DNA of 64,000 bases from NCBI RefSeq assembly GCF_003325355.1, contig NZ_CP030850.1, forward strand, positions 5,573,501 through 5,637,500, given 5' to 3'. The stretch comes from Runella rosea. GTDB taxonomy: Bacteria; Bacteroidota; Bacteroidia; Cytophagales; Spirosomataceae. Positions 1 through 9,134 of the stretch are shown here, in pieces (the first letter of the stretch is position 1; each line of letters opens with the position of its first letter). Below the pieces are notes generated by a model. That model searched no databases. It saw nothing but the letters and a program-made list of their open reading frames with translations, and had not been told where the DNA came from. The position numbers and the translations under genes are program-made.

Positions 1-83
1 GGAAAACTGAATTGAGTGATTTTGGCCGTTTCTTCAAACAAAAAACGGGATTTACCCCGGGAGAATACCGAAAAAAAGACTGA
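1..83 (+). CDS. AraC-family regulator, 3' end only
   Basis: Reading frame 3 from the window edge is open for 26 codons and then stops. The peptide contains SDFGRFFKQKTGFTPGEYR, which is the end of the second helix-turn-helix of AraC/XylS regulators (F-x-R-x-F-K-x-x-x-G-x-x-P-x-x-Y). The complete AraC gene at 14586-15488 ends with a very similar stretch. The sensor domain lies outside the window, so the ligand cannot be guessed. It converges on the RraA-like gene and is followed by a hairpin terminator. Confidence 0.85.
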   Translation, partial: KTELSDFGRFFKQKTGFTPGEYRKKD

Positions 84-106
84 AAAGAAGGGAGTGTTTG
101 GAAAAA

Positions 107-148
107 TTCGGATAGGGCTATATGAGGTTCAGAATAGTCCTATCCGAA
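107..148. terminator. Bidirectional hairpin terminator
   Basis: TTCGGATAGG (107-116) pairs exactly with CCTATCCGAA (139-148). The stem can extend inward by about five pairs with one G-T wobble, leaving a loop of about 12 nt. It lies between two convergent genes, the AraC end and the RraA-like gene, as expected for a shared terminator. Confidence 0.7.
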
Positions 149-155
149 CAATACA

Positions 156-1109
156 TTATTTTTTAGCTTCTAAATACGCGTTCAGTTCTTTGCGCGGCAT
201 GGGAAGTTTGTTGTCGGGTAGGCTACGCAAATAATCATGAAATTCTTTGTTCATCTGCGCGGTATACTCGCTGTCTATCTGGCCAGTTGTCCAATCGCCG
301 GCCTTATTGCGCATGATGCCGTATACGTGACGAAGGTTGCTGATTTCTGCTTCTAGTACGATTCCTTCTACCAAATAGGCGGGTAGAAAAAGGGTGCCAT
401 ACGGGCTGGCATACACCACATCGCCTGGCAAAACCGTGGCGTCGCCGATTCGGATGGGGGCATTAATTGAGGTCAACATAACTTCATTGATGGCGGATGG
501 GTGATTGCCCAAAATCCATCCGTTAAATCCTTCCACTTTCTGGATTTCTTGTAAATTTCGTACGCTGCCCCAAAATACTACGCCCCGTTTTGATTTTGAG
601 TAAATAGAATTGGCCAATCGGTCGCCAATCAATGTTCCCTCATTCATTTTTGCAAAACCATCGGCCACGTATACATCTCCATCTTTGAGCATCTCAATCG
701 GCCAGACGTTTGACAGTGCTTTGTCGCCGTGACCTTCGGCCAATCCTACTTTTCGGATGACATCCCCAAAATCGGGCCGTTGTGGCATGTATTGCGCGGT
801 CACTGCGCGTCCGGTCATGATGGTATTTTTGTCGGGATTGACCATCATCCAATTCCCTTGGTATTGGTTATTAAATTTGTGCTTTTTTAAACCGCCCCAA
901 GCGTGGGTCAACACCACCTTTTTGAGTCTTTCCAGTAAATCGTCTGATACATAGGGTCTTCCGTCGGGTAGTCGTTCTCCTTTCCATTGTGGTGTAAGGG
1001 AGATGATGTATTCACGATTCATCGCAACCCTGTTGTATTGGGCATTGGCATTAATGCTGTTGCAAATAAGAATGGTAAAAATGAATAAACCAGAAAGAAC
1101 GCGTCGCAT
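156..1109 (-). CDS. Exported RraA / HMG-aldolase-like protein
   Basis: A 317-aa protein starting with a signal peptide (MRRVLSGLFIFTILI... ending ANAQ), so it is probably periplasmic. The remainder matches the RraA-like fold, which includes 4-hydroxy-4-methyl-2-oxoglutarate (HMG) aldolases and the RNase E inhibitor RraA. Visible family elements are the VADGFAKMNEG region, GVVFWGSVRN, and LPGDVVYASPYGTLFLP. In active HMG aldolases the central motif is G-x-x-R-D, whose Asp binds the metal; here the Arg (residue 184) is followed by Asn (185). HMG aldolase ends the 4,5-cleavage pathway of gallate and protocatechuate, which fits the ring-cleavage genes next door, but export and the D-to-N change make that role uncertain. 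Confidence 0.72.
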   Translation of the reverse strand: MRRVLSGLFIFTILICNSINANAQYNRVAMNREYIISLTPQWKGERLPDGRPYVSDDLLERLKKVVLTHAWGGLKKHKFNNQYQGNWMMVNPDKNTIMTGRAVTAQYMPQRPDFGDVIRKVGLAEGHGDKALSNVWPIEMLKDGDVYVADGFAKMNEGTLIGDRLANSIYSKSKRGVVFWGSVRNLQEIQKVEGFNGWILGNHPSAINEVMLTSINAPIRIGDATVLPGDVVYASPYGTLFLPAYLVEGIVLEAEISNLRHVYGIMRNKAGDWTTGQIDSEYTAQMNKEFHDYLRSLPDNKLPMPRKELNAYLEAKK

Positions 1110-1336
1110 AGTTATGGATTTAAAGGTTTGTTTGGCTACCTACATTGTAATACTCAATCGTACCAAATTTACTGTTTTATTGGTGCTGAAATTGAAAATA
1201 TTTCTTGATATTGTACAGTTTAGGAGTGAACTTGATGTGATTCCTAGCCTTAGGAAAAACTGTGGAGTAGCGGCTATTTGAGACATTGGGTTTGTTTGTC
1301 AACCAAGGTAAATCTAAAATATGCGAAGCGTAACGA

Positions 1337-1615
1337 TTGAATATTCCGAATGATGTGAAAATTATTACCTTTTCTAACTCTTATACCGCCCTTTTTTTGA
1401 ATCCTTCTTTAACCACCGTTACCCAGCCTGCGTATGAAATGGGCCGAGAAGCCGCCGCTGTTCTTTTTAAGTTGATTCAGAAAAAAAAGCCAGCTTCTCC
1501 TATTGAAAATAGAGTATTAAACTCAGTATTGATTGCCAGAAATTCAACAAAAAGCGAATTAGCCCGTCAGGAAGACCTGAAAAGAGAAAGTATTTGCCGT
1601 TTACAGAGCAGTTAG
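1337..1615 (+). pseudogene. LacI-family regulator, C-terminal remnant
   Basis: The 92-codon frame encodes only the last part of a LacI/GalR periplasmic-binding-like effector domain: IPNDVKIITFSNS, then LTTVTQPAYEMGREAA, then a final NSVLIARNST. These are the family's conserved C-terminal elements. The DNA-binding headpiece and the first two thirds of the core (roughly 240 residues) are absent, and the 220 bases upstream contain no matching frame. The first codon is a TTG inside what should be mid-protein. I read it as a deletion remnant. It sits directly upstream of the catabolic operon and may once have regulated it. Confidence 0.75.
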
Positions 1616-1822
1616 TCCTTTTTTTATGTTAAAAATGGAGCTAAGAGCTGTTTGGCCTCATTTACTATAAAATAAAGCCTTTCTTATGGTAAAATATAAA
1701 AAAATGGATTGATTTTGCGGATTAATGGCGTCTTTTAGACTAACGCTAACGTGTTTATTTATTGAAACTTTGCATTGAAAAATAGAACTATTTAAAGCAG
1801 TATCCAATCTTAAAAACATACG

Positions 1823-2818
1823 TTGGTGGCAAAGAATCCGCATTACTTTTCGCAATTGGCGCACGTGGAGGTTTATTCTCCCGATATTGAAAAATCAATT
1901 CACTTCTTCAAAGAAATTGTTGGATTGGACGAAACAGGCCGGGAGGGCGACTCTGTCTACTTCAGGGCTTGGGGAGATTATTTTCATCACACCCTCAAAA
2001 TCACCTCGCGTGAAACCAACGGCTTAGGCCATATCGGCTGGCGAGCCGATAGCCCAGAGGCGTTGGAAGAATGCGTGGCGTATCTCGAAAGCATTGGCGC
2101 AGGATTGGGTTGGGTTGAGGGCGACTTAGGGCACGGTAAAGCCTATCGTTTTCAATCTCCCGAAGGGCATATTCACGAAATTTTCTGGGATGTGGTTTGG
2201 TTGAAAGAAACGGGCGAACGCGGTAGTATATACGCCGACCGTTATGCCAGCAATCGCCGTATTGGGGTCAACCCGCGCCGCATAGACCACGTCACGTACA
2301 TGGTGGCTAAGTTTCAGTATTCAAAAGAAAAAGAATTTTGGAAAAAAATGGGACTGAAGAATCCCGATGAAGTGAGAATTGATGACGAAATCCCACCCAT
2401 CGGAGGGCTTTGGACAACGGCCAATCTTTCGCACGACATTGCCATTTTTACCGACCCTAATGTGGGCCCCGGCGAAGCTACCCTCAACCACATTGCGTTC
2501 AACTTCGACAGCCGCGAAGAGGTGTTGCTGGCGCTCGATTACTTTACCGAAAAAGGCTTCAAAAGCGTGATGGGTGCCCCCACGCGCCACAAAGCCGATG
2601 AAGGTTTCTTTATCTACATTATTGACCCCGGCAGCAATATCATTTTTGAATTTTATGCGGGAGCCAGATTGATTTTTGCCCCCGACCACGGTCCCGACTT
2701 ACATTACCTCAAAGACAATCCAAACGATGCGTGGGGCAATGCCAATCCTTTTGCCGAAATGGGCAAAGGTAAGAAACTCGGCCTCACCGACGGCGTCGTA
2801 AAACCAGTAGATATTTAA
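1823..2818 (+). CDS. Extradiol ring-cleavage dioxygenase (VOC family)
   Basis: A 331-aa two-domain vicinal-oxygen-chelate protein of the type I extradiol dioxygenase kind, which cleave catechols next to the hydroxyls with Fe(II). The N-terminal module (about 10-125) begins LAHVEVYSPD. The catalytic C-terminal module (about 150-290) carries the expected metal triad: His156 in RIDHVTYMV, His223 in LNHIAFNF and Glu276 in IIFEFYAG, with spacing close to BphC and XylE. The start is TTG at 1823 or GTG at 1826; no ATG is suitable. First gene of the operon, separated from the next by a long hairpin. The substrate is unknown; the neighbouring FAD hydroxylase could supply the catechol. Confidence 0.85.
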   Translation: MVAKNPHYFSQLAHVEVYSPDIEKSIHFFKEIVGLDETGREGDSVYFRAWGDYFHHTLKITSRETNGLGHIGWRADSPEALEECVAYLESIGAGLGWVEGDLGHGKAYRFQSPEGHIHEIFWDVVWLKETGERGSIYADRYASNRRIGVNPRRIDHVTYMVAKFQYSKEKEFWKKMGLKNPDEVRIDDEIPPIGGLWTTANLSHDIAIFTDPNVGPGEATLNHIAFNFDSREEVLLALDYFTEKGFKSVMGAPTRHKADEGFFIYIIDPGSNIIFEFYAGARLIFAPDHGPDLHYLKDNPNDAWGNANPFAEMGKGKKLGLTDGVVKPVDI

Positions 2819-2821
2819 CCG

Positions 2822-2876
2822 AATAACAATGGGAATGACGGGTAAAATAACGCGTCATTCTGCCCATCGTTATTCC
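2822..2876 (+). promoter_or_regulatory. Intercistronic hairpin
   Basis: AATGACG (2834-2840) pairs with CGTCATT (2853-2859). After a 3-nt bulge the outer arms AATAACAATGGG and CCCATCGTTATT pair with one mismatch. The structure fills most of the 84-nt gap between the dioxygenase and the alpha/beta hydrolase. No U-tract follows, so it is better seen as an mRNA processing or attenuation structure than as a terminator. Confidence 0.5.
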
Positions 2877-2902
2877 CAACATCCCATTCAAATATCAAAC
2901 CT

Positions 2903-4030
2903 ATGTGGCATTATTTTCCGGGGCAATATATGCCCTCATATCAAGTAAATAGAGCATTGACGCAGGCGCACTATGGTGGTGGCGAATTTGCAGAAATATT
3001 AGAAGTTGCCAGTGAAATTGACCCTGCCGATAGAGAAAGTTTCAATCGGGCATGGGTGAAAATGGGGGATAAAGTCTATGAGATAGCGGAGAACTATGCC
3101 AAAGCGGGCCATAGCGTTTCTGCTCGTAGAACGTATTTGAGAGCATTCAACTACCTGCGTACCGCCGAATTCTTTATGACACTCCGGGATGAACGTAAGA
3201 TCCCGTATTATCTAAAATGCCGTGATGCGTTCATCAAAGCCATTCATCTTTTTGATGAAAAACCCCTTCAAATGGAAATCCCTTTTGAGGCCGGGCAGGC
3301 GAACCTGTCTTTTTTGCCGGCGTATCTGTTCAAACCCACCGGAGTGAAAAATCCGCCCGTGGTCGTCATGTTTGGTGGATTGGACAGCTTGGCCGAGGAA
3401 TTATATTTTGGCATTGCCCAGCACCTCAATGAGCGGGGGATTGCGATGATGGCCGTCGATGGCCCGGGACAGGGAGCCGCTTTGCGTCTCAATCATATTC
3501 ATACTCGTTATGATTACAATGTGCCGGGAACTGCGGTGTTGGAGTATATTATCGAAAACCTAAAAGACGAAGTGGACACTGAGCGGGTTGGTATCGGGGC
3601 GGTTTCGATGGGGGGGTACATGGCGGCGCGTTGTGCAGCTTTCGAGCCTCGTTTTAAGGTCTGTATGATTTTTGGGGCTGTTTGGTCGTATTATGATATT
3701 TGGAAAAACCGTCCCGACAATCACCCTTTGGCTGAAATCGTGCAGCATATCGTGGGAGCTGAAAACATGACAGAGGCACGTGAAAAACTCAAAAACTTTA
3801 CGCTAGAAGGAGTCGCTGAAAAAATCACTATGCCTACGTATATCTTACACGGTGAAGACGACCGTCAGAATTTTGTAGAAAATGCCTATAAAGTAAATGA
3901 AGTGCTTACCTGTGAGCATGTCATGGAGATTGTCCCAAAGGAAGAAAGCGGCTCGGCGCACTGTTCAGTAGATGATTTTACCAAGACCTTCAATATGTAC
4001 GATTGGATTGCTGAAAAGATAAAAGCATAA
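2903..4030 (+). CDS. Alpha/beta hydrolase, possible C-C bond hydrolase
   Basis: A 375-aa cytoplasmic alpha/beta hydrolase with a helical N-terminal extension of about 125 residues. The catalytic core has nucleophile Ser235 in GAVSMGGY, an acid at Asp319 or Asp320 in HGEDDR, and His353 in GSAHCS. The architecture (long helical cap before the core) resembles the FrsA/DUF1100 group and 2,6-dihydroxypseudooxynicotine hydrolase, which cuts a C-C bond next to a ketone. Directly after a ring-cleavage dioxygenase, a role in hydrolysing the cleaved-ring product is plausible, though ester or amide hydrolysis cannot be excluded. Confidence 0.75.
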   Translation: MWHYFPGQYMPSYQVNRALTQAHYGGGEFAEILEVASEIDPADRESFNRAWVKMGDKVYEIAENYAKAGHSVSARRTYLRAFNYLRTAEFFMTLRDERKIPYYLKCRDAFIKAIHLFDEKPLQMEIPFEAGQANLSFLPAYLFKPTGVKNPPVVVMFGGLDSLAEELYFGIAQHLNERGIAMMAVDGPGQGAALRLNHIHTRYDYNVPGTAVLEYIIENLKDEVDTERVGIGAVSMGGYMAARCAAFEPRFKVCMIFGAVWSYYDIWKNRPDNHPLAEIVQHIVGAENMTEAREKLKNFTLEGVAEKITMPTYILHGEDDRQNFVENAYKVNEVLTCEHVMEIVPKEESGSAHCSVDDFTKTFNMYDWIAEKIKA

Positions 4031-4057
4031 CCCATTTAATTTTGAACCACAAATAAA

Positions 4058-5194
4058 ATGAGCAACATAAAGAAAGTGCTGGTCGTTGGCGGAGGAATTG
4101 GCGGTCAGTCTGTAGCAATTGGTTTAAAAAAAGCAGGTTTTGCGGTAGATGTGGTAGAAATTCTTTCAGAGTTTAATGTGTATGGTGTCGGTATCATTCA
4201 ACAAGCCAACGCCCTCAGAGCGTTGGATGCCATTGGGGTAGCCGATGAGGTGATGCGAAGAGGTTCTCCTTATGGAAAAGTAAAACTTTGTTTACCTCAC
4301 GGGGTTCAAATCGGCGAAGCTGGTACACCACCTATTGGCAGATTTCCAAGCCATAACGGTATTTCTCGACGAATTCTTCACGATGTTTTATTTGAGGAAG
4401 CTCAGAAAATCGGGTTAAAATATCGGATGGGGGTAACTGTAGAATCTATTGATAATCACCCAGATATTGCCAATGTTACTTTTACGGACGGTACAACGGA
4501 CAGTTATGACATTGTGATTGCCGCCGATGGCGTATATTCAAAAGTACGAAAACTCATCTTTGGCGAATTCAAGCCAAATTATGTTGGATTATCCGTATGG
4601 CGTTATCCCTTCAAACGCCCTGCGGGCTTAGATACTGGTTATATTTTCTTTAATAAAAAACACAAAATCGGGGTTATCCCAATGACGGTCGAGTCGTGTT
4701 ATATATTTTTAAATTCTGCCGAAGGCGATAATCCAATGATTCCCGAAGACCAATTAGTTGAAAAACTGAAAGGTTATATGTCGGCTTATCCCGTGCCTGT
4801 CGTTCAAGAGCTAATTCCCCAAGTAACCGATGCTAAATTGGTTAATTACCGAGCATTAGAAACGCTCAAAATGCCAGCACCTTGGTATAAAAACAGGGTA
4901 GTTGTTTTGGGAGATGCGGCTCACACCACCATACCACAATTAGGCTCGGGGGCCGCCTTAGCCATTGAGGATGCCGTGGTGTTGATAGAAGAATTACAAA
5001 AAGAAGGGGAAGTTGAAGCCATTTTTGAGAGATACATGAAACGTCGCTATGAGCGTTGCATGATGGTGGTGGATGTGTCCGAAACGTTAGGAGCTTGGGA
5101 GTTACTTGAATACAACGACCAACCACTTCCAGAAGGCGCAAATATGGGTATGCTGATGGGTAAAACTGGAATGGCCTTAACGGCTCCCATTTAA
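4058..5194 (+). CDS. FAD-dependent aromatic-ring monooxygenase
   Basis: A 378-aa class A flavoprotein monooxygenase of the p-hydroxybenzoate/salicylate hydroxylase fold. The dinucleotide motif GGGIGG is at 11-16, the NAD(P)H/FAD motif AADGVYSKVR has Asp157, and the second FAD motif LGDAAHTT has Asp286. Such enzymes add a hydroxyl to an electron-rich phenol using NAD(P)H and O2, which would create the catechol for the dioxygenase two genes upstream. The stop is 2 nt from the start of the next gene, so the two are co-transcribed. The family also contains urate and kynurenine hydroxylases, so the substrate stays open. Confidence 0.85.
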   Translation: MSNIKKVLVVGGGIGGQSVAIGLKKAGFAVDVVEILSEFNVYGVGIIQQANALRALDAIGVADEVMRRGSPYGKVKLCLPHGVQIGEAGTPPIGRFPSHNGISRRILHDVLFEEAQKIGLKYRMGVTVESIDNHPDIANVTFTDGTTDSYDIVIAADGVYSKVRKLIFGEFKPNYVGLSVWRYPFKRPAGLDTGYIFFNKKHKIGVIPMTVESCYIFLNSAEGDNPMIPEDQLVEKLKGYMSAYPVPVVQELIPQVTDAKLVNYRALETLKMPAPWYKNRVVVLGDAAHTTIPQLGSGAALAIEDAVVLIEELQKEGEVEAIFERYMKRRYERCMMVVDVSETLGAWELLEYNDQPLPEGANMGMLMGKTGMALTAPI

Positions 5195-5196
5195 GG

Positions 5197-6234
5197 ATGG
5201 CAACCCTGCAAAATCCCCTGAAAAATTGGCAAGTAAGCCGTGAAAATATCCAATACTTGGGTTACGACTTGCAAAGGCCAGAATGTATCCTGACCGAATC
5301 CGACGGCACTGTTTGGGCGGCAGATGCACGTGGGGGGGTGGTAAAGTTGAATCATGAGGAAGCTCAAGAGATTATCAACCCACTAAAAGTGAGTGATTTT
5401 TTGCCTGAAACTATTGATAAAGGCACTGATAGTCAACGGTATATTGACGCCGTAGGCTCACTGCCCAACGGCATTTGTTTTGACTCAAACGGGGATTTTA
5501 TCATTGCCAATTGGGGAACCAATCACCTCGAAAAGATGACCCGTGACGGGAAATTGACGACCGTTTTAACGGAAATTGAGGGACAACCCTTGGGCAAAAC
5601 CAACTTTCCACTGCGAGATTCTAAAGGCAGAATTTGGTTTACGGTCACCACCCGAACTGAACCTTGGTCTGACCAAATCAATACCCGCGCTACCGATGGC
5701 TACATTGCGTTGATGGATGAAAAAGGCGTCAGAATTGTGGCCGATGGATTTTGTGGGACCAACGAAATCCGTTTTGACGACAAGGAAGAATGGCTTTATG
5801 TGGTAGAAAGTTCGGCATGGAAAATTTCGAGAATGCGCGCAAAACCCAACGGTGACCTATACGGCCGAGAAGTGTACGGCCCGTCTAAGTTGGGTGGTTT
5901 TCCAGATGGTTTTGCCTTTGATGTTTTTGGAAATCTGTGGGTTACCCTCATTTTTACCGATGAACTCATTGCCATTACACCCGACGGAGAAGTAATCACC
6001 TTGTTGGATGACAGCAACCCGAAAACGAAAAAAAGATTGTTTGATGCTTACGAAAACCGTTGTGTTACCCCCGAACTTTTAGCCGCTACCCAAGGGACGA
6101 TTTGTCCGTGGATGGCAAGTTTGAGCTTTGGCGGCGCGGATTTGAAAACGGTCTATCTTGGGAGTTTAAGAGGAACAAAAATTCCTTATTTCAATAGTCC
6201 CGTTGCCGGACAAAAAATGATTCATTGGCGATAA
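5197..6234 (+). CDS. SMP-30/gluconolactonase-like protein
   Basis: A 345-aa beta-propeller of the SMP-30/gluconolactonase/LRE family, which hydrolyses lactones with a divalent metal. Recognisable metal-site blades are PECILTESDGTVWAAD near the N-terminus, LPNGICFDSNGDF, FCGTNEIRFDD and FPDGFAFDVFGNLWVT. It has no signal peptide, so it is cytoplasmic. It starts 2 nt after the monooxygenase gene. It may open a lactone formed from ring cleavage, or a sugar lactone if the operon also handles rhamnose; the sequence does not decide between them. Confidence 0.8.
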   Translation: MATLQNPLKNWQVSRENIQYLGYDLQRPECILTESDGTVWAADARGGVVKLNHEEAQEIINPLKVSDFLPETIDKGTDSQRYIDAVGSLPNGICFDSNGDFIIANWGTNHLEKMTRDGKLTTVLTEIEGQPLGKTNFPLRDSKGRIWFTVTTRTEPWSDQINTRATDGYIALMDEKGVRIVADGFCGTNEIRFDDKEEWLYVVESSAWKISRMRAKPNGDLYGREVYGPSKLGGFPDGFAFDVFGNLWVTLIFTDELIAITPDGEVITLLDDSNPKTKKRLFDAYENRCVTPELLAATQGTICPWMASLSFGGADLKTVYLGSLRGTKIPYFNSPVAGQKMIHWR

Positions 6235-6242
6235 CGAACATC

Positions 6243-7010
6243 ATGAAACGATTCCAAAATAAAGTATGCTTCGTAACTGGCGCTGGTTCGGGAATCGGCA
6301 AGGCGACTGCGTTGTCTTTTGGACGGGAAGGTGGAAAAGTGGTCGTGACCGATATCAACGAAGCCGCAGCTCAGGCAGTTGTGGCAGAATTGCTTGCCTC
6401 TGGAGCGGAAGCCATTGCGCTGAAAGTGGATATTTCAAAACGAACAGACGTAGAAAGCGCGGTAAAAACCACCGTCGAAACCTTTGGGCGCTTGGATTGT
6501 GCCGTCAACAGCGCCGGCATTGCGGGAACGGTTTCCTTACCCACACACGAGTATCCAGAAGAAAATTGGTTGCAAATGATGAATATAAACCTGACGGGTA
6601 CGTGGTATTGTGTGAAAGCGGAACTTACTCAAATGCTCGCGCAGGGCGGCGGAAACATCGTCAACATTGCCTCGGCGGCCGGCTTGGTAGGGCAACCCAC
6701 CAATGTACCTTACGCGGCGTCAAAGCATGGTGTTGTGGGCATCACCAAAACGGCCGCTATTGAATACGCTACCCAAAATATTCGGGTCAATGCCATTTGC
6801 CCTACCGCTATTGAAACTCCCATGCTGATGGAAGGTCGGCGGAAATTGGCCCATAACCCAGAAGCCTTGGAACAGGCCAAAAACCTCCAACGCATGAAAC
6901 GCATGGGCCAACCGCAGGAAGTAGCTGACGTAGCCCTGTGGCTATGTTCGGACGAATCAAGTTTTATTACTGGTCATGCCATGGCAGTGGATGGCGGGGC
7001 GTTTGCCTAA
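6243..7010 (+). CDS. SDR-family dehydrogenase
   Basis: A 255-aa classical short-chain dehydrogenase/reductase. It has the cofactor motif TGAGSGIG, a VNSAG version of the NNAG motif, and catalytic Ser, Tyr and Lys in IVNIASAAG and YAASK. An Asp after the second strand (VVTDI) favours NAD over NADP. ATG at 6243 is chosen because it gives the standard N-terminus [13 protein letters not shown]; an upstream TTG at 6225 would overlap the previous gene. Within the operon it probably oxidises a hydroxyl of a ring-cleavage or sugar intermediate. The exact substrate is not visible. Confidence 0.85.
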   Translation: MKRFQNKVCFVTGAGSGIGKATALSFGREGGKVVVTDINEAAAQAVVAELLASGAEAIALKVDISKRTDVESAVKTTVETFGRLDCAVNSAGIAGTVSLPTHEYPEENWLQMMNINLTGTWYCVKAELTQMLAQGGGNIVNIASAAGLVGQPTNVPYAASKHGVVGITKTAAIEYATQNIRVNAICPTAIETPMLMEGRRKLAHNPEALEQAKNLQRMKRMGQPQEVADVALWLCSDESSFITGHAMAVDGGAFA

Positions 7011-7041
7011 AATCTATTTTTACAATTCTCCCATTAAGCAA

Positions 7042-8331
7042 ATGATACAACAAATAAAAAAAGGTATTACCTACGCCGAAAGCAAAGAGGCCGACTTGAA
7101 AGTCCGTGCTTTGGTCGAAAATATGTTGGAAAACGTGGCCACCAACGGCGACAAAGCAGTCAGAGAATATTCGGAGAAATTGGACAAATGGTCGCCCGAA
7201 AGCTTTCGCTTATCGTCGGCTCAAATTCAACAAATCATCGCCAGTTTGCCCGAGCAGGTGATTGAAGACATCACATTTGCCCAAACCCAAATCCGTAATT
7301 TTGCCCAAATTCAGCGGGAATCCATCAAAGACGTTGAAGTGGAAACTTTGCCGGGCGTGATTTTGGGCCATAAAAATATTCCCGTCAATTCGGTGGGTTG
7401 TTACGTACCGGGCGGGCGCTATCCAATGGTGGCATCGGCGCATATGAGTGTATTGACGGCCAAAGTGGCGGGGGTAAAGCGCGTTATTGCCTGTACGCCG
7501 CCCATCAACGGCGAAATTCCTGCCGCAACCGTGGCAGCGATGTACATGGCGGGAGCCGATGAAATTTATTTGTTAGGCGGTGTGCAAGCCATTGCCATGA
7601 TGGCGTTGGGTACCGAAACCGTTCAACCTGTAGATATGCTTGTGGGCCCAGGAAATGCCTACGTGGCCGAAGCCAAACGGCAATTGTACGGAAAAGTGGG
7701 CATCGACCTGTTTGCTGGCCCAACGGAAACGCTCGTCATTGCCGATGATACCACCGACGTAGAAACCTGCGCCACGGATTTGCTCGGTCAAGCCGAACAC
7801 GGTCCTACCTCGCCCGCGATTTTGTTGACCACTAGTAAAACCATTGCCGAAGGTATCGAAGCCGAAATTCAACGTCAATTGACCGTTTTGCCAACGGCGG
7901 ATGTAGCGAGCGTGTCTTGGCGGGATTATGGGCAGGTGATTTTGGTAGATACTGTGGATGAACTGGTATCAGAAGCTGACCGCATCGCCAGCGAACACGT
8001 ACAGGTGATGACCGAAAATCCACGTTATTTTTTGGATAAAATGACCAATTTTGGCGGCTTGTTTCTCGGCGACAAAACCAACGTAGCCTACGGCGATAAA
8101 GTGATTGGTACCAACCATACCTTACCAACCAGAGAAGCTGCTCGTTATACGGGAGGTTTGTGGGTGGGTAAGTTCCTGAAAACCTGTACGTACCAAGAAA
8201 TTTGTACGCCCGAAGCCAGTGCGATGATCGGTGAATATTGCTCCCGATTATGCGCCATTGAAAACTTCTCCGGCCATAAAGAACAAGCCGATTTGCGGGT
8301 ACGTCGCTACTCCAAAGTCCTCTCTCTGTGA
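7042..8331 (+). CDS. Histidinol-dehydrogenase homologue, catabolic
   Basis: A 429-aa member of the histidinol dehydrogenase family, which oxidises alcohols to acids with Zn2+ and two NAD+. The Zn ligands are present: Gln250 and His253 in GQAEHG, Asp352 in AYGDK, and a His near 412 (SGHKEQ). The catalytic pair Glu318-His319 is in SEHVQV. No other his gene is nearby and the flanking genes are catabolic, so it is probably not HisD but a paralogue acting on another primary alcohol, as HpsN does in sulfopropanediol catabolism. ATG at 7042 gives the family N-terminus. The last codons lie in a repetitive ctctgtg tract that runs into the spacer. Confidence 0.83.
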   Translation: MIQQIKKGITYAESKEADLKVRALVENMLENVATNGDKAVREYSEKLDKWSPESFRLSSAQIQQIIASLPEQVIEDITFAQTQIRNFAQIQRESIKDVEVETLPGVILGHKNIPVNSVGCYVPGGRYPMVASAHMSVLTAKVAGVKRVIACTPPINGEIPAATVAAMYMAGADEIYLLGGVQAIAMMALGTETVQPVDMLVGPGNAYVAEAKRQLYGKVGIDLFAGPTETLVIADDTTDVETCATDLLGQAEHGPTSPAILLTTSKTIAEGIEAEIQRQLTVLPTADVASVSWRDYGQVILVDTVDELVSEADRIASEHVQVMTENPRYFLDKMTNFGGLFLGDKTNVAYGDKVIGTNHTLPTREAARYTGGLWVGKFLKTCTYQEICTPEASAMIGEYCSRLCAIENFSGHKEQADLRVRRYSKVLSL

Positions 8332-8357
8332 TTCTCTGTATCTCTGTGGTTTAAAAA

Positions 8358-9128
8358 ATGGAACAAATGAAAACAGTCTTAGTCACCGGTGGAGCAGGAG
8401 AAATAGGCTCGGCCATTTGCCGAAAATTTGCCGAGAATGGGTATTGTGTAATTGCGACTTATAATAGCAATTCAGCAAAAGCGGAGAAATTAGAAGAAGA
8501 GTTAAATGGTATTTCTGACGGCCTAATTCGTCATTCAATTTTCCACGCTCCCACAACTGATGCACAAAAAGTGGCTGACTTAAAGGCTTTTGTGTCAGAA
8601 AAGTATGGAAAGTTAGATGTATTGGTAAATAACGCGGGAATTACCACCCCGGTCCCGCATGGTGATTTAGAAGGCTTGACCGATGAGTGGATTGATAAAA
8701 TCATGCAAACCAATTTCAGAGGTTCGTTTGCGATGGTGAGAGCAACCAGAGCGTTATTGGAAAAAGGTTCAGAGGAAAGTAATGAGTCATCTCTAATCGT
8801 AAATATTTCCTCCATTGCAGGTATTTCGGGTATCGGAAGTAATGTGGCCTATTGTGCTTCAAAAGCAGCGATTGATTCTATGACCCGTTCACTGGCAAGG
8901 ATTTTAGCGCCAAAAATAAGAATGGTATCAGTTTCACCCGGCTTTGTAGAAGGTGAATATACCAAGAATTTCGACCCAACATTCCTGCAAAATCAAATGG
9001 ATAATACACCGCTTGGGCGCTTTGCCACGGGCGTAGATGTTGCCAATGCAGTTTATGCTTTAGCCACTTCTCTAACTTTCTCAACTGGTACTATCATTAC
9101 GGTTGATGGGGGCAGACTTTTAAAATAG
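8358..9128 (+). CDS. SDR-family dehydrogenase, second copy
   Basis: A 256-aa classical SDR. It has TGGAGEIGSAI as the cofactor motif, VNNAGITTP, and the catalytic set in IVNISSIAG and YCASK, ending in the usual TGTIITVDGG. It begins 27 nt after the HDH-like gene and ends 6 nt before the FAH-family gene. ATG at 8358 or 8367 are both possible. It is only distantly similar to the SDR at 6243, so the operon appears to carry two separate alcohol/ketone interconversions. Substrate unknown. Confidence 0.83.
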   Translation: MEQMKTVLVTGGAGEIGSAICRKFAENGYCVIATYNSNSAKAEKLEEELNGISDGLIRHSIFHAPTTDAQKVADLKAFVSEKYGKLDVLVNNAGITTPVPHGDLEGLTDEWIDKIMQTNFRGSFAMVRATRALLEKGSEESNESSLIVNISSIAGISGIGSNVAYCASKAAIDSMTRSLARILAPKIRMVSVSPGFVEGEYTKNFDPTFLQNQMDNTPLGRFATGVDVANAVYALATSLTFSTGTIITVDGGRLLK

Positions 9129-9134
9129 AAAAAG

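Noticed and set aside
6225-6242. TTG start for the SDR gene overlapping the SMP-30 gene
   Set aside because: ATG at 6243 gives the standard SDR N-terminus; the longer form adds six residues without homology.
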